Shown in pieces: positions 7,421-15,217 of a DNA stretch of 40,141 nt (position 1 is its first letter; each line of letters opens with the position of its first letter). Position numbers and translations under genes: made by a program. Under the pieces are notes generated by a model. That model was not told where the DNA came from. It did no database searches and saw only the letters and a program-made list of their open reading frames with translations. The stretch covers positions 23,996 to 64,136 of the forward strand of contig VJZX01000017.1 in NCBI GenBank assembly GCA_009663185.1, in the 5' to 3' direction. The DNA comes from Isoptericola halalbus (GTDB taxonomy: Bacteria > Actinomycetota > Actinomycetes > Actinomycetales > Cellulomonadaceae).

Positions 7421-8278
7421 ATGAAGTTCGGGTTCATCGGCAGCTTCGGTACGGCGACCGAGAACGTGGCACTGGCACGCGAGTGCGAGGCGCACGGGTG
7501 GGACGGCTTCTTCAGCTGGGACGCCGTCAGCATGGGCGAGTTCGGTGGCGGCATGGCCGTCTACGACCCGTTCGCCGTGCTGGCGGCCGCGGCGACCGTG
7601 ACCGAGCGCATCACGCTGGGGGCGATGGTGTTCGCGCTCCCCCGGCACAGGCCGTGGGAGCTCGCGCAGCGCGCACTCACGGTCGACCACCTCTCGGGCG
7701 GGCGGCTGGTGCTGCCCGTGGGGGTCGGCGTGCTCGACGATCTCGCGTTCACGTCCGTCCCCGGGCAGGTCACGGGGCTCAAGGACCGGGCCGCGCAGCT
7801 CGACGAGGTGCTCGCGTGGCTCGAGCGGTCCTGGTCGGGCGAGCGATTCGAGTTCGCGGGCGACCACGTCCGCACGGGGCCGTTCCGGTTTCCCGAGCCA
7901 CCGGTGCACGGGCGCATCCCCGTGTGGCCCGTCGGTGTGTGGGACGCCGAGCGCCCGCCCGTGAAGAACCTGCGGCGCGCGCTCCGCTGGGACGGCATCG
8001 TCCCCCAGCTGCGCGGCACCGCGGACGAGGCGCCGGCCGACGCCATCGCCGACCTCGTGGCGTGGCTCGGAGCGCAGCGGACAGCGGCCGGGAAGACCGG
8101 CCCGTTCGAGGTCGTCGCGCAGGGCAAGCTCTCGTCAGACCGGTCCGCGGCCGCCGAGCAGGCCAAGGCGATGGCCGCCGCGGGCGCGACGTGGTGGATC
8201 GACTCGTGGTGGGACCCGGACGCCGACACTCCCGAGTCGCTGCTCGCGAAGGTGCGGCAGGGCCCGCCCGCGCTCTAG
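7421..8278 (+). CDS. LLM-class (luciferase-like) flavin-dependent oxidoreductase
   Basis: The protein has 285 residues, starting at ATG 7421 after GGGAGG. It opens with MKFGFIGSFG and ARECEAHGWDGFFSWDAV, the first strand and helix of the bacterial luciferase/F420-dependent TIM barrel. The middle carries TERITLGAMVFALPRHRPWELAQRA and DHLSGGRL, also typical. The family uses reduced FMN or F420; cofactor and substrate are not readable here. At 285 residues it is slightly shorter than most members, and I see no insertion or break. It stands alone between divergent lpd and convergent leuD and ends into the 66-base palindromic repeat at 8282. Confidence 0.88.
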   Translation: MKFGFIGSFGTATENVALARECEAHGWDGFFSWDAVSMGEFGGGMAVYDPFAVLAAAATVTERITLGAMVFALPRHRPWELAQRALTVDHLSGGRLVLPVGVGVLDDLAFTSVPGQVTGLKDRAAQLDEVLAWLERSWSGERFEFAGDHVRTGPFRFPEPPVHGRIPVWPVGVWDAERPPVKNLRRALRWDGIVPQLRGTADEAPADAIADLVAWLGAQRTAAGKTGPFEVVAQGKLSSDRSAAAEQAKAMAAAGATWWIDSWWDPDADTPESLLAKVRQGPPAL

Positions 8279-8281
8279 TAC

Positions 8282-8347
8282 GCAACGAGCGTGCTGGTTT
8301 TCGTCCTCAAACCACGGGTTTGGGGAAGAAGCCAGCACACTCGTTGG
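8282..8347. repeat. Dispersed long palindrome, copy 1 (degenerate), between convergent genes
   Basis: The outer arms CAACGAGCGTGCTGG (8283-8297) and CCAGCACACTCGTTG (8332-8346) differ by one base. An inner stem AAACC/GGTTT closes the loop. The same element recurs at 34681-34745, where it is almost perfect. It starts 4 bases after the stop of the oxidoreductase gene and ends 15 bases before the leuD stop, so it can act as a bidirectional terminator. Confidence 0.85.
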
Positions 8348-8361
8348 GAAGGAAGACCGGA

Positions 8362-9000
8362 TCAGGAGACGGGGCGCGCCGGCTCGACGGGGACGCTCGG
8401 CAGGTGCTTGGCCGGCAGCGTCTTGGGCCGCCACGCCTCGCGGGTCGCCTCGAACGCCGTGATGTCGGCCTCGTTCTGCAGCGTCAGACCGATGTCGTCG
8501 AGGCCCTCCATGAGGCGCCAGCGCGTGTAGTCGTCGATCTGGAACGGCACGGTCACGTCGTCGGCGTGCACGGTGCGGGCCTCGAGGTCGACGGTCACCT
8601 CGGTGCCCGGCTTGGTCTCGAGGATCTTCCAGAGCAGCTCGATGTCTTCCTGCGCGACGACGCCGGCCACGAGACCCTGCTTGCCCGAGTTGCCGCGGAA
8701 GATGTCCGCGAACCGGGAGGCCAGCACTACGCGGAAGCCGTAGTCCTTGAGCGCCCACACCGCGTGCTCGCGCGACGAACCCGTGCCGAAGTCGGGCCCG
8801 GCGACCAGCACCGAGCCGTTCGAGTAGGCCTCCTGGTTGAGCACGAACGACGGGTCGCCGCGCCACGCGGCGAACAGCGCGTCCTCGAACCCGGTGCGCG
8901 TCACGCGCTTGAGGTAGACGGCGGGGATGATCTGGTCGGTGTCGACGTTGCTGCGGCGCAGCGGCACCCCGACGCCCGTGTGGGTGGTGAACTTCTCCAT
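8362..9000 (-). CDS. leuD: 3-isopropylmalate dehydratase small subunit
   Basis: LeuD pairs with LeuC to isomerise 2-isopropylmalate to 3-isopropylmalate in leucine biosynthesis. The 212-residue protein starts [20 protein letters not shown] at the ATG complementary to 8998-9000, behind GAGGAG. Family motifs are [27 protein letters not shown] (the swivelling-domain loop that contacts substrate) and [10 protein letters not shown]. It follows leuC by 23 bases in the same operon. The downstream palindrome at 8282-8347 probably terminates the transcript. It is intact and of normal length. Confidence 0.97.
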   Translation of the reverse strand: MEKFTTHTGVGVPLRRSNVDTDQIIPAVYLKRVTRTGFEDALFAAWRGDPSFVLNQEAYSNGSVLVAGPDFGTGSSREHAVWALKDYGFRVVLASRFADIFRGNSGKQGLVAGVVAQEDIELLWKILETKPGTEVTVDLEARTVHADDVTVPFQIDDYTRWRLMEGLDDIGLTLQNEADITAFEATREAWRPKTLPAKHLPSVPVEPARPVS

Positions 9001-9023
9001 GGCGATTGCTCCTCGCAGGTGGC

Positions 9024-10499
9024 TCAGACGAAGGACGGGGCCTCGAGCGGCGTCAGCGGCGTGCCGTCGAACGTGGTGAGGTCGACGTGGCCAGGCAGGT
9101 CGAGGTCGGAGACCGACGACAGCGTGCCGCGCACCGCGGTGGCCGCCGCGACGAGCGGCGAGACCAGGTGCGTACGGCCGCCCTTGCCCTGTCGGCCCTC
9201 GAAGTTGCGGTTCGACGTCGAGGCCGACCGCTCCCCCGGCGCCAGCTGGTCCGGGTTCATGCCCAGGCACATCGAGCAACCCGCGTTGCGCCACTCGGCG
9301 CCGAACTCCTTGAAGATCACGTCGAGGCCCTCGGCCTCGGCCTGGATCCGAACGCGGGCCGACGCCGGCACGACCAGGACGCGGACGTCGTCGGCCTTCT
9401 TGCGGCCCTGGATGACCTTGGCGACCGAGCGCAGGTCCTCGATGCGCCCGTTGGTGCACGAGCCGATGAAGACCGTGTCGACCTTGACGTCGCGCAGCGG
9501 CGTGCCACCCTCGAGACCCATGTACTCCAGGGCGCGTTCGGCGGCGACGCGCTCGTTCGCGTCGGCGATCTCCTCAGGGACCGGGACGCTAGCGGACAGC
9601 GGCAGGCCCTGGCCGGGGTTGGTGCCCCACGTGACGAACGGCTCGAGGTCGGACGCCTCGAGGACGACCTCGGCGTCGAACTCCGCGTCGTCGTCGCTGC
9701 GCAGGGTCTTCCAGTACTCGACGGCGGCGTCCCAGTCAGCACCCTCGGGCGCGTGCGGGCGGCCCTTGAGGTACTCGAACGTCGTCTCGTCCGGAGCGAT
9801 CATGCCCGCGCGGGCGCCGGCCTCGATCGACATGTTGCACACGGTCATCCGCGCCTCCATCGAGAGGTTGCGGATGGCCTCGCCGCGGTACTCGAGCACG
9901 TAGCCCTGGCCGCCCCCGGTCCCGATCTTGGCGATGACCGCGAGGATGATGTCCTTGCTCGTGGTGCCGGGCGGAAGCTGGCCGTTGACCGTGATCGCCA
10001 TGGTCTTGAACGGCGAGAGCGGCAGCGTCTGGGTCGCGAGCACGTGCTCGACCTCGGACGTGCCGATGCCGAACGCGAGTGCACCGAACGCGCCGTGCGT
10101 CGAGGTGTGCGAGTCGCCGCACACGACCGTCAGGCCCGGCATCGTCAGGCCCAGCTGCGGTCCCACCTGGTGGACGATGCCCTGGTCGGCGTCGCCCAGG
10201 GAGTGGATGCGGACACCGAACTCGCGCGCGTTGTTGCGCAGCGTGTCGATCTGGGTGCGGCTGGTGAGATCCGCGATCGGCAGGTCGATGTCGAGCGTCG
10301 GCGTGTTGTGGTCCTCGGTCGCGATCGTGAGGTCCGGGCGACGGACCTGACGGCCGGCGAGACGAAGCCCTTCGAACGCCTGCGGGCTGGTCACCTCGTG
10401 CACGAGGTGCAGGTCGATGTAGAGCAGGTCGGGTGAACCGTCGGCTCCCCGGCGCACCAGGTGCGCCTCCCAGACCTTCTCTGCCAGCGTGCCGGCCAT
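9024..10499 (-). CDS. leuC: 3-isopropylmalate dehydratase large subunit
   Basis: This 491-residue aconitase-family protein carries the [4Fe-4S] cluster of isopropylmalate isomerase. It starts [15 protein letters not shown] at the ATG complementary to 10497-10499, behind GAGGAG. An open frame runs much further upstream, but it crosses the divergent regulator and is not coding. Motifs are [27 protein letters not shown], and the cluster cysteines in FIGSCTNGR and [23 protein letters not shown] near the C-terminus is also typical. It is first in the leuCD operon and diverges from an IclR-type regulator. Two palindromes in the shared 132-base intergenic region are likely regulator sites. Confidence 0.97.
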   Translation of the reverse strand: MAGTLAEKVWEAHLVRRGADGSPDLLYIDLHLVHEVTSPQAFEGLRLAGRQVRRPDLTIATEDHNTPTLDIDLPIADLTSRTQIDTLRNNAREFGVRIHSLGDADQGIVHQVGPQLGLTMPGLTVVCGDSHTSTHGAFGALAFGIGTSEVEHVLATQTLPLSPFKTMAITVNGQLPPGTTSKDIILAVIAKIGTGGGQGYVLEYRGEAIRNLSMEARMTVCNMSIEAGARAGMIAPDETTFEYLKGRPHAPEGADWDAAVEYWKTLRSDDDAEFDAEVVLEASDLEPFVTWGTNPGQGLPLSASVPVPEEIADANERVAAERALEYMGLEGGTPLRDVKVDTVFIGSCTNGRIEDLRSVAKVIQGRKKADDVRVLVVPASARVRIQAEAEGLDVIFKEFGAEWRNAGCSMCLGMNPDQLAPGERSASTSNRNFEGRQGKGGRTHLVSPLVAAATAVRGTLSSVSDLDLPGHVDLTTFDGTPLTPLEAPSFV

Positions 10500-10574
10500 C
10501 TCGAGCTCCTCGTCCGCCGCCCCGACGGGCGGCTGTCGCGTCTGCAGTTTCCATTCGATCTGACGTTCGCAGTT

Positions 10575-10591
10575 GGTTCGCTGAGCGAACC
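10575..10591. promoter_or_regulatory. Operator palindrome in the leuC/IclR-regulator intergenic region
   Basis: GGTTCGCTGAGCGAACC is a perfect inverted repeat with 8-base arms and a single central base. It lies 76 bases upstream of leuC and 41 bases upstream of the regulator. In Streptomyces and Corynebacterium the IclR-type proteins NdgR/LtbR bind this intergenic region and control leuCD, so this is a probable site for the adjacent regulator. Confidence 0.6.
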
Positions 10592-10620
10592 GGACTTGCA
10601 ATCTCAGTACGCGAGACGTC

Positions 10621-10643
10621 AGTATCGTTCTATGGACGATACT
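10621..10643. promoter_or_regulatory. Inverted repeat spanning the start codon of the IclR-type regulator
   Basis: AGTATCGT (10621-10628) and ACGATACT (10636-10643) are perfect inverted arms around a 7-base spacer that contains the ATG at 10632. Binding here would block transcription start or ribosome entry of the regulator, suggesting autoregulation. It differs in sequence from the palindrome at 10575-10591. Confidence 0.5.
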
Positions 10644-11351
10644 AGCGGAGTCGGCGTACTGGACAAGGCCGCGTCCGTATTGGGCGCTCTGGAGGCCGGT
10701 CCGGCCACCCTGGCGCAGCTGGTCTCCTCGACCGGCCTCGCACGCCCGACGGCACACCGCCTGGCGGTGGCCCTCGAGCACCACCGGCTCGTCGCCCGCG
10801 ACATGCAGGGCCGATTCGTGCTGGGCCCGCGGCTCAACGAGCTCGCGACCGCAGCGGGCGAGGACCGCCTGCTGGCCGCGGCGAACCCCGTGCTCACGGC
10901 CCTGCGCGACCACACCGGGGAGAGCGCCCAGCTCTACCGGCGCCAGGGCGACCACCGTGTGTGCGTGGCGGCCGCCGAGCGCCCGGTGGGCCTGCGCGAC
11001 TCGATCCCCGTGGGCGCGACCCTGACCATGGGGGCCGGCTCCGCGGCCCAGATCCTCCTCGCCTGGGAGGAGCCCGACCGCCTGCACCGCGGCCTGCGCG
11101 ACGCCGTCTTCACCGCGACGATCCTGTCCGGCGTCCGACGCCGAGGGTGGGCCCAGTCCGTGAGCGAGCGCGAGCTCGGCGTCGCCTCGGTGTCCGCGCC
11201 CGTGCGCGGCCCGTCGGGCCGCGTCGTCGCGGCGGTGTCGGTGTCCGGCCCCGTGGAGCGCCTCACCCGCCAGCCGGGTCGTCTGCACTCGGCCGCCGTC
11301 GTCGCCGCAGCGAACCGTCTCACCGAGGTCCTGCGCCGATCCGGCGAGTGA
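10632..11351 (+). CDS. IclR-family transcriptional regulator, NdgR/LtbR type
   Basis: The protein has 239 residues. Residues about 8-60 form the winged helix ([52 protein letters not shown]). The rest is the IclR effector-binding domain ([55 protein letters not shown]). Position opposite leuCD is the arrangement of NdgR in Streptomyces and LtbR in Corynebacterium, which control leucine and related biosynthesis. That role is therefore expected. The ATG at 10632 has no Shine-Dalgarno, so the mRNA may be leaderless. The start lies inside an inverted repeat. A strong hairpin follows the stop at 11355-11388. Confidence 0.92.
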   Translation: MDDTSGVGVLDKAASVLGALEAGPATLAQLVSSTGLARPTAHRLAVALEHHRLVARDMQGRFVLGPRLNELATAAGEDRLLAAANPVLTALRDHTGESAQLYRRQGDHRVCVAAAERPVGLRDSIPVGATLTMGAGSAAQILLAWEEPDRLHRGLRDAVFTATILSGVRRRGWAQSVSERELGVASVSAPVRGPSGRVVAAVSVSGPVERLTRQPGRLHSAAVVAAANRLTEVLRRSGE

Positions 11352-11354
11352 CGT

Positions 11355-11388
11355 CCCGCCTCAGCGCGCGACGGCGCGCCGAGGCGGG
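11355..11388 (+). terminator. Rho-independent terminator after the IclR-type regulator
   Basis: CCCGCCTCAGCGCGC and GCGCGCCGAGGCGGG pair with one mismatch around GACG. The hairpin begins 4 bases after the stop codon and isolates the regulator from the next gene pair. Confidence 0.8.
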
Positions 11389-11475
11389 TACTGGTCCAGC
11401 AGGTGCGCTGGTCAGTAGGCTGCCGACGAGCGCGGACCGCCCGGCCGCGCGATCCCAGGGAGGCGTGAGGACCTG

Positions 11476-11643
11476 ATGCCGGCCAAGGCCAAGACCATCC
11501 TGATCTGGCTCGTCGTGATCTTCGTGGTCTACGCGATCTACAACAGTCCCGACCGCGCGTCCGAGGTCGTCAAGGCGCTGTGGGAGATCGTCGTCAACGC
11601 CGTGGCGAGCTTCGGCGCGTTCCTCGGCGGCCTGGTGTCCTGA
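11476..11643 (+). CDS. Small single-helix membrane protein
   Basis: The 55-residue product (start MPAKAKTILIWLVVIFVVYA) has a short basic N-terminus, one membrane helix at about 7-21, then NSPDRASEVVKALWEIV and a second hydrophobic stretch NAVASFGAFLGGLVS to the end. GTGAGGA upstream of ATG 11476 can serve as ribosome site. Codon use is strongly GC3-biased, supporting a real gene despite its length. It precedes a PH-domain membrane protein, and small proteins of this shape are frequent partners there. No function is known to me. Its TGA is the first base triplet of a 15-base tandem repeat. Confidence 0.7.
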   Translation: MPAKAKTILIWLVVIFVVYAIYNSPDRASEVVKALWEIVVNAVASFGAFLGGLVS

Positions 11644-11715
11644 GCCGTGGTGTCCTGAGCCGTGGTGTCCTGAGCCGTGGTGTCCTGAGCCGTGGTGTCC
11701 TGAGCCGTGGTGTCC
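11641..11715. repeat. Tandem repeat, five exact copies of a 15-base unit
   Basis: The unit TGAGCCGTGGTGTCC is repeated five times without a mismatch, with a partial unit (CTGGTGTCC) before and TGAGCC after. The first TGA is the stop codon of the small membrane protein. Because 15 is a multiple of 3, every unit puts another TGA in the same frame. The repeat ends about 15 bases before the Shine-Dalgarno of the PH-domain gene. Confidence 0.95.
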
Positions 11716-11746
11716 TGAGCCCGGCCGGGTCGACAAGGAGGTCGCC

Positions 11747-12517
11747 GTGACGGATCCGCGCAACGCCGTCGCCGCGCACGGCCACCTGCGCCGCTATGTG
11801 CTCGCGAACGAGCGCGTCGTCGTCGCGACCCGCCGCCACTGGGCGCGCCTGCTCGAGCCGATCGCCACGACATCGCTCGCGTTCCTGCTGGTCGGCACGG
11901 TCGCGCAGTCGTCCGGGCTCCAGTGGTTGTGGCTCGCCTGGCTGTTGGCGCTCGGTCGCCTCCTGTGGAAGTGGCTGCAGTGGTACAACGAGTGGTTCGT
12001 CGCCACGGACAAGCGACTGATCCTCGCCTACGGCCTGCTGGTCCACAAGGTCGCGATGATGCCGCTGCTGAAGGTCACTGACATGGGCTACTCGCGCACG
12101 CCCGTTGGCCAGGTCCTGGGCTACGGACGGTTCGTCATGGAGTCCGCAGGTCAGGACCAGGCGCTGCGCCAGGTCGACTGGGTCCCCGAGCCCGACGACA
12201 CCTACCGCAAGCTGTGCGCCACGATCTTCCTGCCCGGCCAGGCTCCCGGCGGCCGCCCCCCTGCCCAGCAGGCCGACTCCCGCCGGCCGCCGGCCCTCGT
12301 GCCGGGCAACGCCGAGCCCCGCCCGACCACGCAACCGATCCCCGTCGTCGGGCGTCCTGACGGGAGCCCCACTGGCGGTGCGGACACGGCGCCTGCGCCG
12401 AGGCCCGGTGGTGAGGCCCGCGTCCCCGAGCCGTGGATGCCCGGCGATCGCGCGCGCTACCCGCAACACCCGAAGAGCGGCGGCGGCGGACCCACGATTC
12501 CGGAGCCCTTCCTTTGA
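11747..12517 (+). CDS. PH-domain-containing membrane protein (bPH2/YdbS-like)
   Basis: The 256-residue protein starts at GTG 11747 behind a strong AAGGAGG. A hydrophilic start (HLRRYVLANERVVVATRRHW) is followed by two membrane helices (about 37-55 and 61-76). A bacterial PH-like domain follows, with NEWFVATDKRLILAYGLLVHKVAMM and PLLKVTDMGYSRTPVGQVLG, then FVMESAGQ and RKLCATIF. The last 80 residues are a Pro/Ala-rich, probably disordered cytoplasmic tail ending in PTIPEPFL. The family is widespread in actinobacteria without a settled role; a membrane scaffold is the usual suggestion. It lies about 100 bases after the small membrane protein, and both may share a transcript through the tandem repeat. 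Confidence 0.88.
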   Translation: MTDPRNAVAAHGHLRRYVLANERVVVATRRHWARLLEPIATTSLAFLLVGTVAQSSGLQWLWLAWLLALGRLLWKWLQWYNEWFVATDKRLILAYGLLVHKVAMMPLLKVTDMGYSRTPVGQVLGYGRFVMESAGQDQALRQVDWVPEPDDTYRKLCATIFLPGQAPGGRPPAQQADSRRPPALVPGNAEPRPTTQPIPVVGRPDGSPTGGADTAPAPRPGGEARVPEPWMPGDRARYPQHPKSGGGGPTIPEPFL

Positions 12518-12525
12518 CGTCGTGG

Positions 12526-12571
12526 GTGCACTCGTGGCCCACTTCACAGCGCAGGACCGGGCCACGAGCAC
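12526..12571 (+). terminator. Imperfect hairpin after the PH-domain gene
   Basis: GTGC-AC-TCGTGGCCC (12526-12540) pairs with GGGCCACGAGCAC (12559-12571) except for a two-base bulge. It starts 9 bases after the stop codon and is a likely terminator for the plus-strand gene. Confidence 0.55.
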
Positions 12572-12598
12572 ACCCGCTACGGAAACGTGCGAACGACG

Positions 12599-12626
12599 AA
12601 GGCCCGGTCCTGATGGACCGGGCCTT
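12599..12626 (-). terminator. Terminator of the tRNA array
   Basis: AAGGCCCGGTCC and GGACCGGGCCTT form a perfect 12-bp stem with a 4-base loop. It lies 7 bases beyond the 3' end of the last tRNA-Glu gene on the minus strand and could also stop readthrough from the PH-domain gene. Confidence 0.85.
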
Positions 12627-12632
12627 GCGCGG

Positions 12633-12705
12633 TACCCCCAGCGGGATTTGAACCCGCGTTACCGCCGTGAGAGGGCGGCGTCCTAGGCCACTAGACGATA
12701 GGGGC
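12633..12705 (-). tRNA. tRNA-Glu (CTC), copy 4 in transcription order
   Basis: The 73-base cloverleaf starts GCCCCTATCGTCTAGTGG. The anticodon loop is CTCTCAC (anticodon CTC), the T arm GCGGGTTCAAATCCCGC, and the acceptor end TGGGGGT-A; CCA is not encoded. Position 6 is T, giving a U-G wobble in the acceptor stem. Identical in sequence to the next two copies. Confidence 0.97.
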
Positions 12706-12761
12706 CGGCCACGAGCTCCGCGGAGCCCGTGCGAGATGTCCACCGAGATGAACCTCCTGCG

Positions 12762-12834
12762 TACCCCCAGCGGGATTTGAACCCGCGTTACCGCCGTGAG
12801 AGGGCGGCGTCCTAGGCCACTAGACGATAGGGGC
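12762..12834 (-). tRNA. tRNA-Glu (CTC), copy 3 in transcription order
   Basis: Exact duplicate of the gene at 12633-12705, displaced by 129 bases together with its 56-base spacer. Anticodon CTC; CCA is not encoded. Confidence 0.97.
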
Positions 12835-12890
12835 CGGCCACGAGCTCCGCGGAGCCCGTGCGAGATGTCCACCGAGATGAACCTCCTGCG

Positions 12891-12963
12891 TACCCCCAGC
12901 GGGATTTGAACCCGCGTTACCGCCGTGAGAGGGCGGCGTCCTAGGCCACTAGACGATAGGGGC
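12891..12963 (-). tRNA. tRNA-Glu (CTC), copy 2 in transcription order
   Basis: Exact duplicate of the two following copies, again displaced by 129 bases. Anticodon CTC; CCA is not encoded. Confidence 0.97.
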
Positions 12964-13019
12964 CGGCCACGAGCTCCGCGGAGCCCGTGCGAGATGTCCA
13001 CCGAGATGAACCTCCTGCG

Positions 13020-13092
13020 TACCCCCAGCGGGATTTGAACCCGCGTTACCGCCGTGAGAGGGCGGCGTCCTAGGCCACTAGACGATGGGGGC
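13020..13092 (-). tRNA. tRNA-Glu (CTC), copy 1 in transcription order
   Basis: It differs from the other three copies by one base: acceptor position 6 is C (GCCCCCA), giving a Watson-Crick pair where the others have U-G. It is the first Glu gene downstream of the tRNA-Gln gene, so it is probably the ancestral form. Confidence 0.97.
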
Positions 13093-13103
13093 CTATGACT
13101 CGT

Positions 13104-13119
13104 CGGTCCTCAAGGACCG
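13104..13119 (-). other. Perfect hairpin between tRNA-Gln and first tRNA-Glu
   Basis: CGGTCCT-CA-AGGACCG is a perfect 7-bp stem in the 101-base gap between the two tRNA genes. It may be a processing stem or an attenuator. No gene is visible in this gap. Confidence 0.5.
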
Positions 13120-13193
13120 CCGTGCCGGTGAGAACTCTAGCGCACCCGATCGCGTCCTCCGGACGCGAAAGCGCGTGAAGCTGGAGCGCTCCG

Positions 13194-13265
13194 CTGGGGT
13201 ACCAGGACTCGAACCTAGACTAAGTGAACCAGAATCACTCGTGCTGCCAATTACACCATACCCCA
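13194..13265 (-). tRNA. tRNA-Gln (CTG)
   Basis: The 72-base cloverleaf starts TGGGGTATGGTGTAATTGG. The anticodon arm is AGTGA-TTCTGGT-TCACT (anticodon CTG), the T arm has GGTTCGAGTCC, and the acceptor end is TACCCCA with discriminator G. The weak first pair (T-A) and G73 are Gln identity features. It is the first gene of the minus-strand array. In actinobacteria it is first charged with Glu by GltX (encoded at 18097-19560) and then amidated by GatCAB. The 153 bases upstream (13266-13418) hold the array promoter but no gene. Confidence 0.97.
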
Positions 13266-13418
13266 TGGTGCGGACCTATCAGGACAATTCCGACTTTTGT
13301 CGGCACGGCCCGATCGGCCCAACGACGGAGAACATTACCGGACGACCTGCCCAGGATCCAAAACGCGAGCGAGGTGCCGTGCGTCACTCGGCGCACGCAC
13401 GGCGAGAGGCGGCCAGCC

Positions 13419-14243
13419 ATGTCCACCACCCCCTCCTACGAGGCCGACGCGGCGGCCGGCGCGGGGGCCGAAGCGGCAGCTGACCCAGCGGCCGACCCGG
13501 CGTCGCGCACGGCTCGCGCCGCCTCGTTCTCGCGCGGCGCCGACCTCTACGCGCGCGTGCGACCGACCTACCCCGCCGACGCGATCTCCTGGATGCTGCC
13601 GCGCGGCGCGCAGCGCGTGCTCGACCTCGCCGCGGGCACCGGCCTCCTGACTCGCCGGCTGAGCGAGCGCGGGCTCGACGTCGTCGCCGTCGACCGCTCT
13701 CCCGCGATGCTCCGACAGCTCCGTGCCGCGTTGCCCGACGTCGAGACCCATGTCGGCAGCGCGGAGGCCGTTCCGCTGCCGGACGGCTCCGTCGACGCCG
13801 TGCTCGTCGCGCAGGCGTGGCACTGGTTCGACGCGTCGCGCGCCGCGGCCGAGATCGCACGGGTGCTGCGCCCGGACGGGCACGTCGGGATCGTGTGGAA
13901 CGACCGCGACGAGTCGTTCGACTGGACGGCTCGGTTCGGCGAGATCGTGCACCGCGGCGACCGGCTCGAGCCCGACACGCTGCACAGCGTCGCGACGCCG
14001 GTGGTCGGCGACGCGTTCGGTCCCGTCGAGAAGGCGTCGTTCCCCTGGACGCACCGCATGCGCACGGCCGAACTCCGGCCGCTCGCGGCGTCGCGCAGCT
14101 ACCTCCTGACGCTGTCCGACGCCGAGCGGGAGCCGCTGCTCGCCGCCGTCGACGAGCTCGTCGCGACCCACGCCGACCTCGCCGGGCGCGAGGAGATCGA
14201 CATGCCGTACGTCACCGTGGCGTACCGCGCGCGTCGCCGCTGA
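13419..14243 (+). CDS. Class I SAM-dependent methyltransferase
   Basis: The 274-residue protein starts at ATG 13419 after GAGAGG. A 25-residue Ala/Asp-rich N-terminus leads to a methyltransferase-11-type domain: RVLDLAAGTGLLTRRL (motif I), VVAVDRSPAMLRQLR (motif II) and AEAVPLPDGSVDAVLVAQAW (motif IV), followed by HWFDASRAAAEIARVLRPDG. The C-terminal half has FPWTHRMRTAELRPLAASRS and LAGREEIDMPYVTVAYRAR, common in a large actinobacterial family of unknown substrate. Its last 32 bases overlap the convergent LysR gene. Nothing indicates the methyl acceptor. Confidence 0.88.
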   Translation: MSTTPSYEADAAAGAGAEAAADPAADPASRTARAASFSRGADLYARVRPTYPADAISWMLPRGAQRVLDLAAGTGLLTRRLSERGLDVVAVDRSPAMLRQLRAALPDVETHVGSAEAVPLPDGSVDAVLVAQAWHWFDASRAAAEIARVLRPDGHVGIVWNDRDESFDWTARFGEIVHRGDRLEPDTLHSVATPVVGDAFGPVEKASFPWTHRMRTAELRPLAASRSYLLTLSDAEREPLLAAVDELVATHADLAGREEIDMPYVTVAYRARRR

Positions 14244-15147
14244 CCTCCCCCGCCCCGGCGACCGCGGCCAGGCGCCGTGCGGTCGCCGTGAGGGTGGCCC
14301 CGTCGCGCCACACGACACGCAGCCGCCGGGAGAGGTCGAGGCCGGCGACCGGGACGGCGACGAGCCGCCCGGCCTCGACGTCGTCGGCCACGGTGAGCCC
14401 GGACAGCACCCCGACGCCGTCGCCGTGCTGCACCGCGGCCTTGATCACCGCCGTCGACCCGAGGGCGAGCACATGGTCCGGCAGTCGCACCCCTGCCTCT
14501 GCGAGCGCCTCGGTGAGGATCTCGCGCGTGCCCGACCCGGCCTCACGCAGGACGAGCCGCGCGTCGGCGAGGTCCGCGGGCCCGACCGAGCGTCGTCGCG
14601 CCCAGGGGTGCCGCGGAGCGACGACCGCCACGAGCCTGTCGTGCGCGACCGTGCGGCTGCGTAGCCCGCGCCGCACCGCCCGGCTCTCGACGAACCCCAG
14701 CTCGGCGTCGCCGTCGAGCACGAGCGCCATGACATCGGTCGAGTTGCGGACGGTGAGCTCGACGTCGGGCGCCTGCCCGTCGCGATCGGTCGCGGCCAGC
14801 GTCGCGAGCCACCGCGGCGCCAGGTATTCGGCGATCGTCAGGCTCGCGGCGACGCGCAGCGCCGTACGTGACCCGGCACGGAGCCCACCGGTCGCCGCCT
14901 CGAACCGGTCGACGGCCACGACGACGTCGCGTGCCCAGCCCGCCGCCGCCTGGCCGGCGGGCGTGAGCGAGGTCCCGCGCGGGCCGCGGGCGAGCAGCTC
15001 GAGGTGCAGCCGCCTCTCGAGCCGCCGAAGGCCCGCCGAGGCGGTGGGCTGCGAGATCCCGAGCGCCCGCGCCGCGGCGCTGATGGAGCCGTGCGTGTCG
15101 ACGGCCACGAGCAGCTCGAGCGCGGCGAGCGTCGGTCGGTCAGACAT
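14212..15147 (-). CDS. LysR-family transcriptional regulator
   Basis: The 311-residue protein begins MSDRPTLAALELLVAVDTHG, then SISAAARALGISQPTASAGLRRLE, the LysR winged helix at about residues 5-62. RWLATLAATDRDGQAPDVEL and HPWARRRSVGPADLADARLV belong to the periplasmic-binding-like effector domain. It diverges from a YeiH-family membrane protein with 70 bases between starts. The same LysR-YeiH pairing is common in bacteria (YeiE/YeiH in E. coli), so it probably activates that gene. The C-terminus overlaps the convergent methyltransferase gene by 32 bases. Confidence 0.92.
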   Translation of the reverse strand: MSDRPTLAALELLVAVDTHGSISAAARALGISQPTASAGLRRLERRLHLELLARGPRGTSLTPAGQAAAGWARDVVVAVDRFEAATGGLRAGSRTALRVAASLTIAEYLAPRWLATLAATDRDGQAPDVELTVRNSTDVMALVLDGDAELGFVESRAVRRGLRSRTVAHDRLVAVVAPRHPWARRRSVGPADLADARLVLREAGSGTREILTEALAEAGVRLPDHVLALGSTAVIKAAVQHGDGVGVLSGLTVADDVEAGRLVAVPVAGLDLSRRLRVVWRDGATLTATARRLAAVAGAGEVSGDARGTPR

Positions 15148-15217
15148 AGTGCGAGTCTATGGATAGATCAGCACCTCGGCCTTCCGGGCGCAGTCGGTCA
15201 CGGCGAGGCTGGTCCGC
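15148..15217. promoter_or_regulatory. LysR/YeiH divergent promoter region
   Basis: This 70-base gap contains CTATGGATAG (15157-15166), a short inverted repeat that is AT-rich against its surroundings. It is placed where a LysR dimer would bind to control both genes. Confidence 0.35.

Larger units (their letters stand above)
12633..13092. repeat. 129-bp direct tandem repeat (three full units plus a terminal tRNA)
   Basis: Units begin at 12633, 12762 and 12891, each made of a 73-base tRNA-Glu gene and a 56-base spacer. The three units are identical in every base I compared. A fourth tRNA at 13020 closes the array. Each spacer contains CACGAGCTCCGCGGAGCCCG followed by TG, a palindrome that would fold between the tRNAs in the transcript and may be a processing signal. 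Confidence 0.95.

Noticed and set aside
7225-9903. Long plus-strand open frame (892 codons) across the LLM, leuD and leuC region
   Set aside because: It runs antisense to leuC-leuD and out of frame with the LLM gene, and its product is Arg/Ala/His-rich low-complexity sequence. It is the usual antisense artefact of GC-rich DNA.
9006-10436. Plus-strand open frame of 476 codons opposite leuC
   Set aside because: Antisense to a clear leuC; no recognisable domain and typical shadow composition.
11641-11715. Short tandem repeat as a CRISPR or coding repeat
   Set aside because: No unique spacers, and every unit carries an in-frame stop in the frame of the upstream gene.
12633-13092. Regularly spaced repeats resembling a CRISPR array
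   Set aside because: The repeat unit is a tRNA-Glu gene and the spacers are identical, not unique.
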